Below, piece by piece: positions 32,621 through 46,369 of a stretch of DNA of 64,000 nucleotides. The DNA is taken from positions 124,001 to 188,000 of the forward strand of contig CAJQUW010002196.1 of the NCBI GenBank assembly GCA_907163375.1, given 5' to 3'. The position numbers and the translations under genes were made by a program. The notes under the pieces were generated by a model. That model did not search any database and was not told the DNA's origin. It saw only the letters and a program-made list of their open reading frames with translations. This stretch comes from Prostheceraeus crozeri (taxonomy: Eukaryota > Platyhelminthes > Polycladida > Euryleptidae). Every line of letters starts with the position of its first letter. Positions within the stretch are counted from its first letter, which is position 1.

Positions 32621-33540
32621 ATGGCTTCCTACTTGCAGGTGATAACCCAGAATCGCAAACCAAAGTGTTACAAGATTGTCAACGAGATGCATTATCTTTC
32701 AGATTTCGAACTTCAAAAGCGTTTTAGGTTTGACAAAACAGGAATTGAACTCATCTCTTCGATCGTCGGGCCTGACTTGATAAAGCATCATAACAATGGA
32801 CGGCCAATTTCTGTACATACTCAGGTGATGATTTCATTGCGCTGTCTTGCATCGAATGACTTTCAAATTGGTGTCGCCGATGATTTCAGCATATCTCAAA
32901 TGTGTGTTTCGACAATATTAGCCAACTTTGTTGACAGCTTGATAAAACATGTCGATGAATATATTGTATTTCCTGGTGAAGACAAGCGAAGAGAAAGCAT
33001 GAATAATTTCTACAAAATAGCAAGATTTCCCAAAGTGATCGGATGTATTGACGGTACTAACATAAGAATTGCATCACCGGCCCTACAAGACAGTGAATCA
33101 TACATAAATCGAAAAAACTTTCATTCCATTAATGTTCAGGCGGTGTGTGATCATCAGATGAAATTCATTAATGTTGTTGCCAAATGGCCGGGAAGCAATC
33201 ATGATAGTTTTATTTTGAAGCAAAGTGAACTCTGGGAAGTCTTCGAATCTCATCAAGTCAGAAACTGTCATCTATTGGGTGATTCAGGATACCCATTTCG
33301 AGACTGGCTTTTAACACCTTTTCTTGATATAGTTTCCGATACACAAAACAAGTATAATGAGGCCTTGAAGAAAACAAGAATTCTGGTGGAGCAGTCATTC
33401 GGTGTTCTAAAGAGACACTTCAGTATTCTTCATAGTGAAATACGACTGAAACCGTCCAAATGATGCAAAGTGATTGCTTGCTGCTTTATCCTGCACAACA
33501 TTGCCGTGATCTCAAACTAACTGATTTGGAGGAAATTACA
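32621..33540 (+). pseudogene. PIF/Harbinger transposase (HARBI1-like), 3' end broken
   Basis: 280 codons from ATG 32621 to TGA 33461-33463. DDE_Tnp_4 motifs: GCIDGTNIRI (first Asp), WPGSNHDSFIL, LLGDSGYP (second Asp) and VEQSFGVLKRHF (Glu). The N-terminal part has the helix-turn-helix-like region of HARBI1. The frame continues after TGA with CKVIACCFILHNIA, the family's normal C-terminal segment, then drifts out of frame. The catalytic triad is intact, but the protein is truncated by one nonsense change. Family knowledge: it cuts and pastes Harbinger elements at 3-bp TWA targets together with a Myb-like partner. Confidence 0.9.
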
Positions 33541-33897
33541 GAAGTTCCTTCACTTTCTTTGGATGAGCCCAATGCAGCAGAAACTATACTTAGTCAGTGA
33601 ACTAAAAATTCAGTCGTTGAGCTGTACTTTGGAGATGTTTAATAACCAATGTTTAATAGATGATTAAGGAACGTGGATGGTTGTGTGATACAGATTGTTA
33701 GATATGTTGTTATGAATACTATACCCATACAAATCCAATTAATAATACTGCGACAATTAGACCTACTGTTGAAACAAAAATGGCATGTTTGATGAATGTG
33801 TGCATCTATGCTCCCTTGTCGACGTTGTCGTTCATTTTCAAGCAAAAATACACGCATAATCCGAAATGTATGTATATATTTGAATAACTATTTGTAA

Positions 33898-34146
33898 TTA
33901 TACGTCCGTTAATGTTGCCAAGGCAGAACTTACCAATCCATAATTCTGCTCGCCGTGCTCTGGTTGAGGTGATTGGTAATCATCCAGAATTCTGTCAACT
34001 TTTCGTAAGACAATGCTCTTCAGTTCCATTAATTCTCTTTCTTCAGTCAAATTCAGATGTTGAGCCTGTAAATCCACTATTGAATTGGATTTCTTCTTTC
34101 TAGATTGCACTGGAGATTTTGTGATTGGTCCATAAGTTGGTGGCAC
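33898..34146 (-). pseudogene. Fragment of the Harbinger Myb-like/NAIF1-like partner
   Basis: 82 codons on the opposite strand to the transposase. A basic KKKSNSIVDLQAQHLNL segment is followed by a helical region (EERELMELKSIVLRKV), like the C-terminal coiled coil of Harbinger second proteins. The Myb/SANT domain itself is not visible upstream. Opposite orientation to the transposase is usual in animal Harbingers. Confidence 0.5.
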
Positions 34147-36130
34147 ATCTTCGTTCTCAGTTTGCGAAAGAACAGTCCATGCGATTCCTCCTTCAATACC
34201 GGAAAATGAAGCGGAAATTGAGCTCCATCGCTTTGAACTTTTTTGATCATCAGCAGAAGTGACGGATTATAAACAATTTGTGACTCAGTTGTTGTGGTTA
34301 ACTAACCTGATTGGCTAGCGGTACATTGCTTCTTGTTTCATCGAATAGTATGCACAGCGTGCAAGCGTTGTGTGACAAATTGTGTGATAGCTTTTCCATG
34401 ACGTTATCTTTACAGCATGCTTAGGTGACGGCAACATTTCCTTGAGCTTCTGGTAATTTTCCCCACTTGCAGCTCGAGGTAATCATTTTGTTATTTTTCT
34501 GGCCGTTAGTATATGACAACGATTATGCAAACTCACGACTACGGGAGATCATGATGATAAAAAGCTGAAATCAAATATTAAAACAACACTCAGATTGAAT
34601 GTAAAAAAGTAGTAAAACAGATATTAGAGCTTCATCCAAGACGAATGAAGTTTCCGCCACAGTGAGTAGTAATAGTATGCCTCCGCGGACTGCCTACAAA
34701 TTCGTTTTACAACACCTAAAATTTTAGCCAACCCCCGCTACCGAAAGATCATTCCCGCGTGCCAGATAGCATGAGATGGAGCATGGAATTCGTCATTTAC
34801 GGGTTTTGCTATTGTATCAATTTGAGACGTATTGGCCAATGACGAGTGAGCCATGCTCGAATTGACACACTTCATTGTATTTTCAGAATATGTTGCATGT
34901 GGCTACTTAATAAATCCTATTTTGAGTATGATGATATCATAGTAATATGATCAGAGAATAATAGTATTAGAATCTAATGAAAGCTTGAAAAATACTTAAA
35001 TATAGTTGATACATTGCGCTAAGTAACTTTCTTATTGTTGGAAGTGAAGAATGAAACAAAAGAGCTTGTCATGGTGAGCATGAAGAGAATGGTCGCTAAA
35101 GCCGCATGATTATTCATGGTTCATTGTTATTATTATTACTTCTCTATAAATACAAAACAATTTAGTACACAACACGTTTAATAAAGAATGGGCAGCTATC
35201 ATTGACTCTTCTTTAGATCTAGCAACATTAGCAACATTGATGTTGATCGATGCCTAAGTACGTGTATGTAATTTTGGCCCATCGACAGTAATCCTTTGAT
35301 ACATGAAATCATCAATATTACACCGTAGAACTCGGCAAAGTTAAGTTTTCAAATGATGGATGATTCGCCTCAAATATTTCAATTTCTGCCTCGAGATATT
35401 ATAATCTTTCTCATCAGTACAAAGCGAAATTGGATAATTAAGATTTCTACCTTGTCATGTCATGGAGTCGCTCGATGATCAATTTTCTCTTTAGCGAGAT
35501 TCACTTCATCATCAGATAGGGATCTGTATTTGTCAGGAATGCGAAATTGAAGGTCATTTGTACTTCAAATCCTTTCACGACTTCTTTGCCTCAAGAGCAA
35601 GGCGTAAAATTGTCTCGCCGCATTTTCATGACTTATTCGGTGGAATGTAGTAGCTTGAGATGCCAGAAAATAAGGATAATAAATAATTGCCTTCATTTTA
35701 ATCTCTTTCATTTCTTTTCAACTGACAAGAACACCCGTTGCGATAAAATTGCCATGACATCAGAAGAAAATTCAAACAGGTTATGATAGGTAACATGTGG
35801 GCATAAGATTTGATGTAAGATTAGATGATTTTAGAGGCTTATTTTGCTTGATAGATTTCCTTGACATAATTTGAGTAAAGTTAAGTCGAAAAATATAGAT
35901 AATGAACAAGAAATTTTGACAGATGAAGAATGTATCAAATTTTAGACTTATGAAATTCAGATTAATCTTCTTTTACGACAAAAAATTATCCAGTTGATCT
36001 TATATAAAATGTCAATTGTAGACTTACATGCAAGCTTAGTAGTACTGAAAAGCCTGTTATCACAAAAGCCTACAGGGTGCAGCATAAGAAACGTGACTAA
36101 ATTTTAAAAAAAGCTTAATTTTTAATTATT
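34147..36130. other. Intergenic DNA right of Harbinger
   Basis: No gene recognised. The frame at 35547-35786 has no domain. It may include the right end of the Harbinger element. Confidence 0.5.
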
Positions 36131-37362
36131 CAACAGAAATGAACAAATAAGGTCTCACTTTGAAGACAATACACATCTTTATTACCATAATCAACATTGC
36201 AATGTTTGCATTTGAGGATGAGATCATAATGTTCATGCAAAGCAGAAGAGCTCGAAAGTCAAGGAACTAGATGAAAAGAAAAACGACTGAATAGAAAAGC
36301 TAGGCTACTTCCAATTATTCACTTAAACGACAATGATCATGGTGAAGTCTTTCTGTTGCAGATGATCACGCAACATCAATTGAGTGAAGACTGGATCAAT
36401 CTTCAACAATCACGGCTGTAACCGGGCTCCAGAAACTTCGTGTTTTCCTGTTTTTTCTTCCAAAGTCTGCACATCTCTTTCAAGTTAAACCCCAAACATT
36501 TCATCATGTTGAAGTCCTCTACCACTGTTGCAAATAGCCAAACAAATTTCATTTCAATAATGCAATACTGAATTTTTGTAGGTGCATAAAGGGATCAATG
36601 TGTTGAATCAAATGTCTTTAGAGAAGATATTTTTCATATAAAATCAATCCCAGAGCATCATCTGCCTTTCATCAGAAAACAATATAACTTACATATCTAC
36701 GAATTCGCAAAATCGAATTTCAAACTTAGAATGAGAGGTAAGTAACTACAGTCGGTCATATAGCTGGAAATCTTGTTCAATTTCGTCCCTGATTATGTCA
36801 CAACCCAATAGAGAGAAAATTAGTTAATAAATCGATGCGTAGATAGAGTGCCTACATCACTTGCATCCGCACTGGACCCCTTATAAAATTGCTAAGGAGA
36901 TAAAGAGATCCCGTAATGGCGAGCTCAATGATCGATAATGAACACATTGAATGTAGTCTGATAGTCAAAAGTAAGTGTGATGACATTTTTGATCAACTGC
37001 AAATGAACATGTTTAGGACGTGCAGACTTTGGAAGAAAAAAACAGGAAAACACGAAGTTTTTGGAGCCCGGTTACAGCCGTGATTGTTGAAGATTGATCC
37101 AGTCTTCACTCAATTGATGTTGCGTGATCATCTGCAACAGAAAGACTTCACCATGATCATTGTCGTTTAAGTGAAGAATTGGAAGTAGCCTAGCTTTTCT
37201 ATTCAGTCGCTGTTCTTTTCATCTAGTTCCTTGACTTTCGAGCTCTTCTGCTTTGCATGAACATTATAATCTCATCCTCAAATGCAAACATTGCAATGTT
37301 GATTATGGTAATAAAGATGTGTATTGTCTTCAAAGTGAGACCTTATTTGTTCATTTCTGTTG
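36131..37362. mobile_element. Foldback element, about 342-bp inverted arms
   Basis: 36131-36472 and 37020-37362 are near-perfect reverse complements, separated by about 547 bp. The outer ends read CAACAGAAATGAACAAATAA and its complement. No transposase is inside. The spacer holds a 141-bp sequence (36675-36815) that recurs at 38122. No clear target duplication is visible. It is probably a non-autonomous foldback or long-TIR DNA element. Confidence 0.85.
36675..36815. repeat. 141-bp direct repeat, copy 1
   Basis: Starts GAAAACAATATAACTTAC and ends CAATAGAGA. About 97% identical by eye to 38122-38261, in the same orientation. Confidence 0.85.
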
Positions 37363-37911
37363 GATAAGTATACCTGAAACGCTGTGTCACTTGTTCTACC
37401 ATTTAATCAAAAAAATCTACCCAGTCAAGCTAAAGCGCATCTACTACGAAACTGTAAACAGCAATACCTTCGTATACTGAAGCGAAAAAATCCAGAAAAA
37501 ATGCATTTGAGATATCTCAACCGCGGACAATTCATGTGAAGTTTTGGACAGCCTGAGAAATTTAACATTGGTATTTAGCTTGGTATAGTCACTAATACTG
37601 TGGACGAGCTAATGTGTTTTTGAGAATGTGAAATTTTCTGAGACTCCATGTTTGCAATTATCTGTAATTAATACAGTTTTAGCTTTGAAATCACTGAAAT
37701 GATATTTCGATCCGTCATCTTTCGACAACAAATTCGTATAAATACCAGTGCGTTTTCTATTCAAAGGTGAGATCTGCTTGAGGGAGAGTTGTTATTGCTT
37801 TGCTGTCACGTCATTTCAGTGATGAGATGCAGCCATTATGTACATTGATGATGAGTTGGAATATTCCATTTCAGTATCTTCGGATCGAAGCTAGCCGTCC
37901 TCGTAACAGCA
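37363..37911. other. Intergenic DNA
   Basis: No gene recognised between the foldback element and the LINE fragment. Confidence 0.5.
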
Positions 37912-38690
37912 CTACCCATGGTTCTCCACTGATGTCGATTCTCCGTCTTCTTCACCGCCATTCCCAATGTCGTATTCATTGATGTCATCTTCATATTGTC
38001 TGCGAGGCCTGCCTCTTCTTCGTCTTCCCGGATGAATACCTGCTACCACATATTTAACCAGCTCTTTCCGTCTGCATGCATGTCCGAAGAATACCAACTT
38101 TCTTCTCTGTTTTCTTCATCTGAAAACAATATAACTTACATATCTATGAATTCGCAAAATCGAATTTCAAACTTAGAATGAGAGGTAAGTAACTACAGTC
38201 GGTCATATAGCTGGAAATCTTGTTCAATTTCGTCCCTGATTATGTCCCAACTCAATAGAGAATTCTTCTTTTCATCATCTCGAAAACTGAAGTTGAATGC
38301 CCATTTCTTGCAACACACTGACGTTGCTCCGTCTGTCCCGCCAACTGAACTTTAGCATTCTTCTATAGACCCACATTTCGGCTGCACGAATGGCCCTGAC
38401 GTCGGCCACTTGCAAAGTCCACGACTCAGATCCAAACTTTAACAGGGGCCGCACCAGCGCTTCTGCCACACGTAGCTTTGTAACTTTCTCTATCCCTGTC
38501 TTTCCAGATATTTGCAAGTTTAATTGTCTGTTTCTTAGCCATTGCAACTCTCGCTCGGATATCCTTGTTACAGTCGCTATTTGAGCATTTCACAGATTCC
38601 AAATACTTGTACTGTCCAACTCGTCTCCCACACTGATGTTCGCCTGTATACCCGTCACAGACATCCACTTTGTCTTTCTGACGTTCAGCT
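37912..38690 (-). pseudogene. LINE reverse transcriptase C-terminal fragment (RTE/CR1-like)
   Basis: Minus frames read in order VGQYKYLESV, CNKDIRARVAMAKK, KLANIWKDR, KLRVAEALVRPLLKFGSESWTL, EMWVYRRMLKFSWRDRR, then the 140-bp insertion, then FFGHACRRKELVKYV and GRRRRGRPRRQ. This is the thumb and tail of a non-LTR reverse transcriptase. The catalytic FADD part is missing (5' truncation). At least one frameshift near 38480 and the insertion break it. Confidence 0.85.
38122..38261. repeat. 141-bp direct repeat, copy 2, inserted in a LINE
   Basis: Lies between two halves of a LINE reverse-transcriptase tail (minus), so it arrived as an insertion. The same sequence sits in the spacer of the foldback element 1.4 kb upstream. 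Confidence 0.8.
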
Positions 38691-41600
38691 TCAATCACTG
38701 AATATATAATAGGAATAATAGTAATATAATAAATAATATATAATAGTTGGAATGCCATAGGGTGGAAATCGAAGAGAAAGATTGTTACGACAGCCTTAAC
38801 GAACTCAAGACGCAAGATTTGGAAGAAGTATAACCAGAAGCCCATGTTGTGTGACGATCTAGTATTGATCAGTTTGTTTTTATTGATCATTTTATATTGA
38901 ATTTCATGAGCATTAGTTGAACGATTGTCGATTCCTTTCATTTAATTTCTTTATAATTTCCTTTGATTTTTGAGAATTATTTATAATCGATGCTTAAGAA
39001 AGTAATGAAAATGTGTTTAAACAATCAGCAATATTTTATGATTGCTGAAAAAGTCACCTAGGACCATGAAATAATTATGATGCATGATATGCTGATAATC
39101 TAGTAATAAGGAGCTTGTGGCTTGTAGCTTGGCCTTTCGTTGCACAAAACGAATTATTGACAACAATTGCTAGACAACATAAAAGCGTCAGACTTATGAA
39201 ACAGCACTCCAATGGCATCAACTTTACAATATAACTCGCAGAACCTCATAAGTGATAAGAAAATTTGTGTCCAGGTTCCATTCATGGGTAGATTCTACTC
39301 GAGTGAAAACGGTAGTAGTTTTGTGAATTAGATATCCTCTTTCAACTTTGCATTGGTATAACATCAGGTTTATGTCTTATTCTGATGCATACAAACGGCT
39401 TATTACTTCCTACATGCGCGTTGAGTTGAGCATACAAACAGACTTGTCAGCGGTAAGTAAGTTTTCGAACATAAGCGTGCCGCGGCTGGGCCGGAGAATG
39501 CTAGAGCTAATAAATCATGGTTTGAATACAAGAAGCGTTTTGACGTTGGGAGACTCAGAAGAACATAACTCCGATGTGTGTGTGTGTGAGACAATGCAGT
39601 AAATTATACGCACATCCCATCCCAGTTGGTCTCCGCATGCATCACGCGAATGAAATGAAGTCGCTATGGTGATATGAGATAATATGATCAAACCGTTAAC
39701 ACATAGCCTGAATATTAGAATATCACTATTTTTGTCCTATTAGAATACATGTATTCCAAAAATAGAACGCAGAATTCAAAAAATTATATAATTTCAGATA
39801 GCTGGTGCGTTTCAAATGTCATAAAAATTTACTTTTGCAAATTGAAATTGGCTTTACTTCAGAGTTTGCCATGCCTATCGATTGGCTATAGATAGCCAAA
39901 AGTATTCTTAATTTATGGCTATAATCAAGCTTAAATTCTTAAATTTGACCAATTATGTGTTAGGGCAATTTAGAAAATAAGGTGTGAATTTACAGTGCAT
40001 ATGGTCCATAGCTGGAAGTCAGCTTGATAGCGACTGAAGCCGGCCACCGGACCAGACCGACCCGAAAATCTCTAATGTGATACATCGCAGCAGAATTCAA
40101 AACGGGCCAAGCGGACCAGGACAGAGCCTGGGCTTCAAAATTGTCGGTAAAGACCGGGCCTGGCCTCAAGATTGCCGGTAAAACGGTCGAGGAGGCTGGA
40201 TTACTGGGTTGGAGGTCAAATTTCCCGGTAAAAAATGTCGCGGTCGGATTCAATATAATTGGTTCATGCAAGCAAAACACTTAAACACACTTTGCTTATC
40301 ATGATTCATATTTGTATCTCGTAGAAGAATTGGACCTGCTTCAAGAAATAGTAGTAATGGTAGATTTGAATATAAGACTGACACCCGTCAGCTACTGTAG
40401 TTGTGTTCTTAAATAACATGTTGGTCCTGAGGTTTGTTTTGATGTGTGACCTAATACAAATTACGGCACAAGTCTAGCAAGTTTGTGGAGATCGATTCCT
40501 TACATTAGCAAATATATTCTGTCATTTATAGTTAATCTAAAATGGGGACATAAAAGGCACAGCTAGTATAGAAAAATGTAGACATGAAAGGGGACAACAC
40601 ATTGTGGACCCAATCACTTTTTCCTAAATTTTGAAGAAGCCTTTTCACAAACGTTTCCCTGTATAAGTTTAAGTACAGCCGGTTTCAGAAAGAATTCCAC
40701 CTAGAATTAAGTTAAATCTATCAATGATAATAACGTCATTGCACAGTAGGCCTGCAAACGGAACATTTTGAAATATGATATATTGAGCAATGACTTGCGG
40801 AACACAAACTTCGAATGAGGTGAGACATTTGTAATATTTCTTTATAAAATTGAATCAATAAATAAATCTCACATGACTTCTTTCATCAATGACTCATGAG
40901 TCATGACGTTCAATAGAATTTCGAATTTCCCTTCATTAAAATGTGATATTCCTTATCCCTATAATAGTAGAAATTCCAATAATCCATGCGTGAAAATGTA
41001 GAAAGGGTCGAGAAGCAATGGTTTAGAATATCAAGAAGAAATTGACTTGTTGCCGGCTAATATTAGCATAAAACATAAAATACACGGCATAAAGCTAAAT
41101 TGCTATCGACGTAACAGGTGCTCTATTTCATGCATCAAAACTGCCTTTAAGGTTGCCCAATCATTTTAAAGGGTGAATATTTGAAGAAACACTATGTGAA
41201 GTGTTAAAATTAATGAATCAAAGCAAAAGAAAATAACAATTTTTGTTTCAAAACAATACAAAATGCTGTGAGTTTTTCAACTTGAGCATTGAAACATATC
41301 AACGCTTTCAATCCGCTGAAGTAGCTGATGTATCATTGTTATACTAATGTTTTATGTCATGTCGGATACATATCCAATATGATTTTTCGAATTTTGATCA
41401 CGAAAATGTAAAATGAAATTGTTTAAAAATCAATTCAACATTTAACAGCGGAGGGGTACCCGGGCCCCATTTTTTCGGCCGACACCCAACCCGTGATTTT
41501 CAATTCAAAGGCCGGACTGACCTGCGAATATCATTTTGAGTTAGCAATTATCGGAATACAGCTGAAAATCATTCTTGAAAAATGCTTTGTTTGAAATCAA

Positions 41601-44199
41601 CATTTTCATTATTTGCATTATATGCATTATTTATCTCAAAATGCATCATTTCAAAAATGATTAATTATCACATTTCAATATGTTTCCCTACTCAACATTT
41701 TTGACTATTCTTTGACTCATATACAAGATCACCAGCTGAATGCGACTTTTACTGAATTTCAGTAAATGTATTCATTGTTCTGAATAGGACCTAAATGCAT
41801 GTAGTCATAATTCAAAATATGCAAACCCGTGCTTCATACCGAAATTATGACACGTAGATGTATATATTTCGCCGATTAAGGGGTCATCGTATCTGTATTA
41901 TCCCATAAACTATCGTAAATAAAGTAAAGTAATCTATCGGTCATACAGCAACTTTAACATTGTCATTTATGGTGAAACTGTCATTTATGAAAGTCCAAAA
42001 AAGAAGTTTTATGAAGCCGTTTGTATGAACGTACATGTACTTAATCTTCAACATGCGCTAAAGGGGAAGATATAAGCCTGCATCATACCTAAAAGAAGAT
42101 ACTCTATGGTTCATCAGATGACTGTTATGCTTGTTCAAAATACTAGTATAGTTAATCGTATAAATAATGAATATGTCAAATGATGGATCGGGATTAGTGA
42201 ACATGTTAGATTGAGAGATTTGGTGAAATATGAGTGGTTACTAAAGATTCTACTACATCAACTCAGCAAACAAATTTTTCAAATTTGTTAGCTTACAAAG
42301 TTTCATTTCATTTGACTTCAGTACCTACGTTTAATCAATGACTCAGGTCTTCTACCGTCGCTCTCATTGCAATCAGAAAAATTCCTTGACAAATGCATAT
42401 CCTTGTCGCCATCCACGATTAACGTTTCCAGGTAATTATGCAATGGAAGAACAAACTTCCTTTACTTTACATTTCAAATTCAATTGTCAATACAATAGTA
42501 AATGGAAGAATTGAAACGAAATGAGTATATCCACTCAGGAGATGTCTTTGGGTATTTCTCTTTTATAATGAGAGTAATTTTGCTAATAATGATAGTGGAA
42601 ACAATTTCTAACGAAAGCTCCAAATCAACCAACGTATGCATGCAGTTATGAATATTGGCTATTTACCAGGTCTGCTAAAGTTGCAGTATTGATTCACTGT
42701 GACATGGAGTTGTTTCAACTACCTCCGATAATTAAAGTTTCTAACGGCGCCATTGCATCGACATTGCAGGTCTGTGTTCTCGACAAACACAATCGTTTTT
42801 CGTGTCGTGCAGAATCTCATGTCGTGTTTGTGTCGTGACAATTGATCACTTTAAAAAATTTGCTTGAAATGTTGTGATGACATGCTGTTTCACTAAGAAC
42901 AACCTAAAGTCATAGTGAAAGCGGCTAAAGAGTTTTAGAAAATTAAAACACGTTTATCCATATTTTGAATGTTAAATGTAATTTTTTGAAAAAGGGGCAA
43001 CTGGTTACCTTAGACAATTTTCTCAGAAATTGTAATGTGCAGCACATTTATAACGAAACCATCATGTCTTCATGTCATCATGACATCAATCAACTGTTTT
43101 AAGCTAATCGATCAACATAAACCCTTTATGACAATCGCATACCATAGAGCCATTCAGTGTTGAGCATAATTTCAATCTAATATAATGGAACATCATTTAT
43201 CGAAGGATTTATAGGATGTGATGTAGGCAGCCTCCATAATCAATAGCCATACCAATTATTTGAGTTCACTGGACTTACCTTTCTTTTACAGCACTTCAAA
43301 AGAATTTTGGTTAAAAAGTCATGATCAAGTATTGTCATAATCAAGTCACTTTTTTGTAGTCAATGTGGTTACAAGGATATGTTGTATATTAGTGCTGGCA
43401 ATCAAATTATCCGAATAATAAAAACAAAACTCTGTTAACCAGGCTTGCGTGAGAGCGGGATTTCCTATGGGAAATCCCATGGGATGGGAGTAGCAATTTC
43501 AGTTATAGGACTTCCCATAAAAATGCAAGAAACTCCAATAGTGGTTATCATTTTTTCTTACATTTGTTGCACGATTTCATAGCTATGCAGGAATGATGAT
43601 AATGATGATGACATGTGATAATGCTTAACGCTTGTAAATAATAATTAATTATATGTCTGTTTGTTAAGTGATATTAAATTTCTCATCTTGATTTGGAATC
43701 AGACTTTGTTATATGATGTACATGGAAGATGAAATGAAAACATGCCTGGTTGAAATTTTTGTATATTATTCAATCACATACTATGCAACATGCATGAAAT
43801 CTAATTTCAAACACGGATCAATGTACTTAGACCTACTGTATTGACCATCACCGGTATCGGGTGATCAATATGCTGGATTATAGACTAGAATTACGCTACA
43901 CAAATACAAATACACCTGTATAGACTATATGCCGTTGACGATCCATTTAACAGCGTACAATTGCTACAAGCAGGCATCCATATGTATCGGTTAGTAGGAA
44001 TATTTCATGGGAAGACAAACGTGTAGTAGGCCTATTCTGTTTATATTAGGCTGGCTTCATGCATCTATAGTGTCTTTAACTACCTAAGTAAACTATTTTA
44101 GGCCTAACTAGTTAAGAACAGGTACGGGTAAAAGGTCACATTATGACTTCTAATAAGGAAGTTATTCGAAATTCAAGTTAACTGCATCCATGCGAGTCA
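38691..44199. other. Intergenic DNA
   Basis: About 5.5 kb without a recognisable gene. A GC-richer patch at about 40000-40260 has degenerate internal repeats around GCCGGTAAA and a 96-codon minus frame without a domain. Another GC-rich spot lies at 41450-41530. Short AT repeats occur near 38700. Confidence 0.5.
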
Positions 44200-44670
44200 T
44201 CATCATCACCAGCCTATATCTGCCCACTGCAAGGCGAAGGCTTCAGTATGACACTTCCACTACCTTCTGTCTCCGGGTAATTGTGGCCAGTTAATTGAGT
44301 TGCGGAACAGCACAATTTCTTCATGCCACTTTCTTGGCGGCCTTTATCCTCTTCGCTTTCCTTCTAATGGTCTGCATGTTGTTAATCTTCGAGTCCATCT
44401 ACTGTCTTCCATTCGGGCAATGTGTCCTGCCCACTGCCACTTTCTTGCCTTCACCATTTGTAGTGCGTCTCTGGGTTTTGTCATCCTTCGCACCCATTCG
44501 TTCGTCTTCCTGTCTATGAATGTTATCTTCAAAATCCTTCTCGCCATCTTCATTTGTGTAGCTCCGATCTTCTGGACCGTCTTCTTTGTCACTGTCTAAG
44601 TTTCGGCGCCGTAGATTAATGCTGGTATTACACATGACTCGGGTAATTTCCGCTTTAGAAAGATAGGCAT
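44200..44670 (-). pseudogene. LINE reverse transcriptase 3' tail (RTE-like)
   Basis: The minus frame contains TVTKKTVQKIGATQMKMARRI, TFIDRKTNEWVRR and KARKWQWAGHIARMEDSRWTRR, the standard tail of RTE-type LINE proteins. The core reverse transcriptase motifs are absent, so it is a 5'-truncated insertion. Confidence 0.85.
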
Positions 44671-46369
44671 CCATGCGAGTAGTAATCTGATGTCATGGAT
44701 TGTAGAGTTTGATTTGCAGAACTTCTTCATCTATTTATCTAATAACATTCATGCTACTTAAAAGTTGTAAGTTTCATGGAAATATTGAGACTTGGTTTAG
44801 GCCTGCGTATCATGCATTTACACGGTAGACTAGCGGTGGTATAGAATGTCTCCTAACCTAGCTGCTAATGGTTTCAGTCGACTAAGCTTATCAAAGAGAT
44901 ATTTGGCTTATGGGAACTATCATGGGAAATAATCGTAAAATTAGAAAATTCCTGTGGAAATGGGGCGAACAGATATCGTCCCACGGTAAGCCTGTTGATA
45001 GTTAACTTCAATTTATTATACAAATTCCACTTGGCGACAATCGCCAAGCAGTGTACAGTCCATTTCTTAAATCGTTGCACAGCCCAAGAAATTCTTACAT
45101 CTTTTGTACATTCTCATCAAATTTAATCGCAAGCTTATAATTAACCGATTGCTAAATTTATTTACTTGGTGAGCCGAGACACTTGGTTTTTTAGGAAACA
45201 TTGTATCTTGCCTAATTAAACTAAGTCATTTCCTTTCATCTTCATGCACCGCTGTCTATAAAGCTAAACACATCTAAATTTGGCGAGCATCTTAGTGTCG
45301 GCAAACACAAACATTTTGAGCAACCAACTTTATCCACATTCAACCACATTCTCACATACATTGCCGATTAGATGCATGATAATAGCACATGCACATCATA
45401 GGAAATGACCTGAAGACATTCCATGCCAAAAATTATGACTCTGGGGTTAATACTTTTTGTTTAATCAGAGAAACATACAAAATTTCCTTTTAGCCAAAAA
45501 CTGCAATCTGCATCATTTATAAGTGTTTTTCTTTGATCTTGTCTGACAAGAAGAGGAACTCACTAGAACTCGGCAGACGTGCCGATTCGTAGTAGGCATA
45601 GGGTGTACATCATTATGTGAAAGTCTCATTTTCGGCCTCGTTCCCTGCAGAAACTCGTTCTGGCTGTTGGACTAGAAGGAAATGCTATTGTTTGTTGTCA
45701 ATAGGAACAGGTGCACAGACGAGACAAGCCATCGCGTCTGATCCGAGATTCGAAATCTTCTGACCTCAAGTGAGGGGAATGGGTAAATGATCATTTCCAA
45801 AGAAATCAAAATCACAAAAGAGCCAAAGAAGCCACAGAATTCAGCCGATTATAGATGAAAAGAAATTCAGCTGTTTTTTGAAATGTATATTGGACGCGCG
45901 ACATGCTTCGGCCAGCTCTCACTCAGGCACTATGCTGGACTGAATTGCACACACAGAATCACATAACGAACACTTATCAGATTGATGATGACAATGACAT
46001 GACACAAGACAATAGAAATGGCACTGTAGAAATTACAAACATCAGCACAATAGATAATGGAAAAATGTCAGCTTAATATTGTAGCTACGCAAATGTCTGG
46101 CATAACAATGACTTCGAATCAAGATCAAGAAAAGGAGTTAGAAAAATTAGAAATAATACCAGTTAAGCAAGGACGGACGACACGAAATAAATCAAATACA
46201 AGAAATGCAAATTAAGTAATGATATGATTATGAATAAGTAGAATTGAAAAAGTTATGATACAATATATAAAGTTAAGGAAAACTAGAAATAAGAAATTAT
46301 TGATAAAAGTGAAGTAAGGACGGGCACAAAAGCAAACAAAGAGAAACAATGGACGTAGCACTATGGACA
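44671..46369. other. Intergenic DNA
   Basis: No gene recognised. A short plus frame at about 46110-46215 (starts MTSNQDQEKEL, Lys/Glu-rich) is too short to call. Confidence 0.5.

Noticed and set aside
39990-40280. 96-codon minus frame
   Set aside because: Lies in a GC-richer repeat patch with internal degenerate repeats. No domain recognised.
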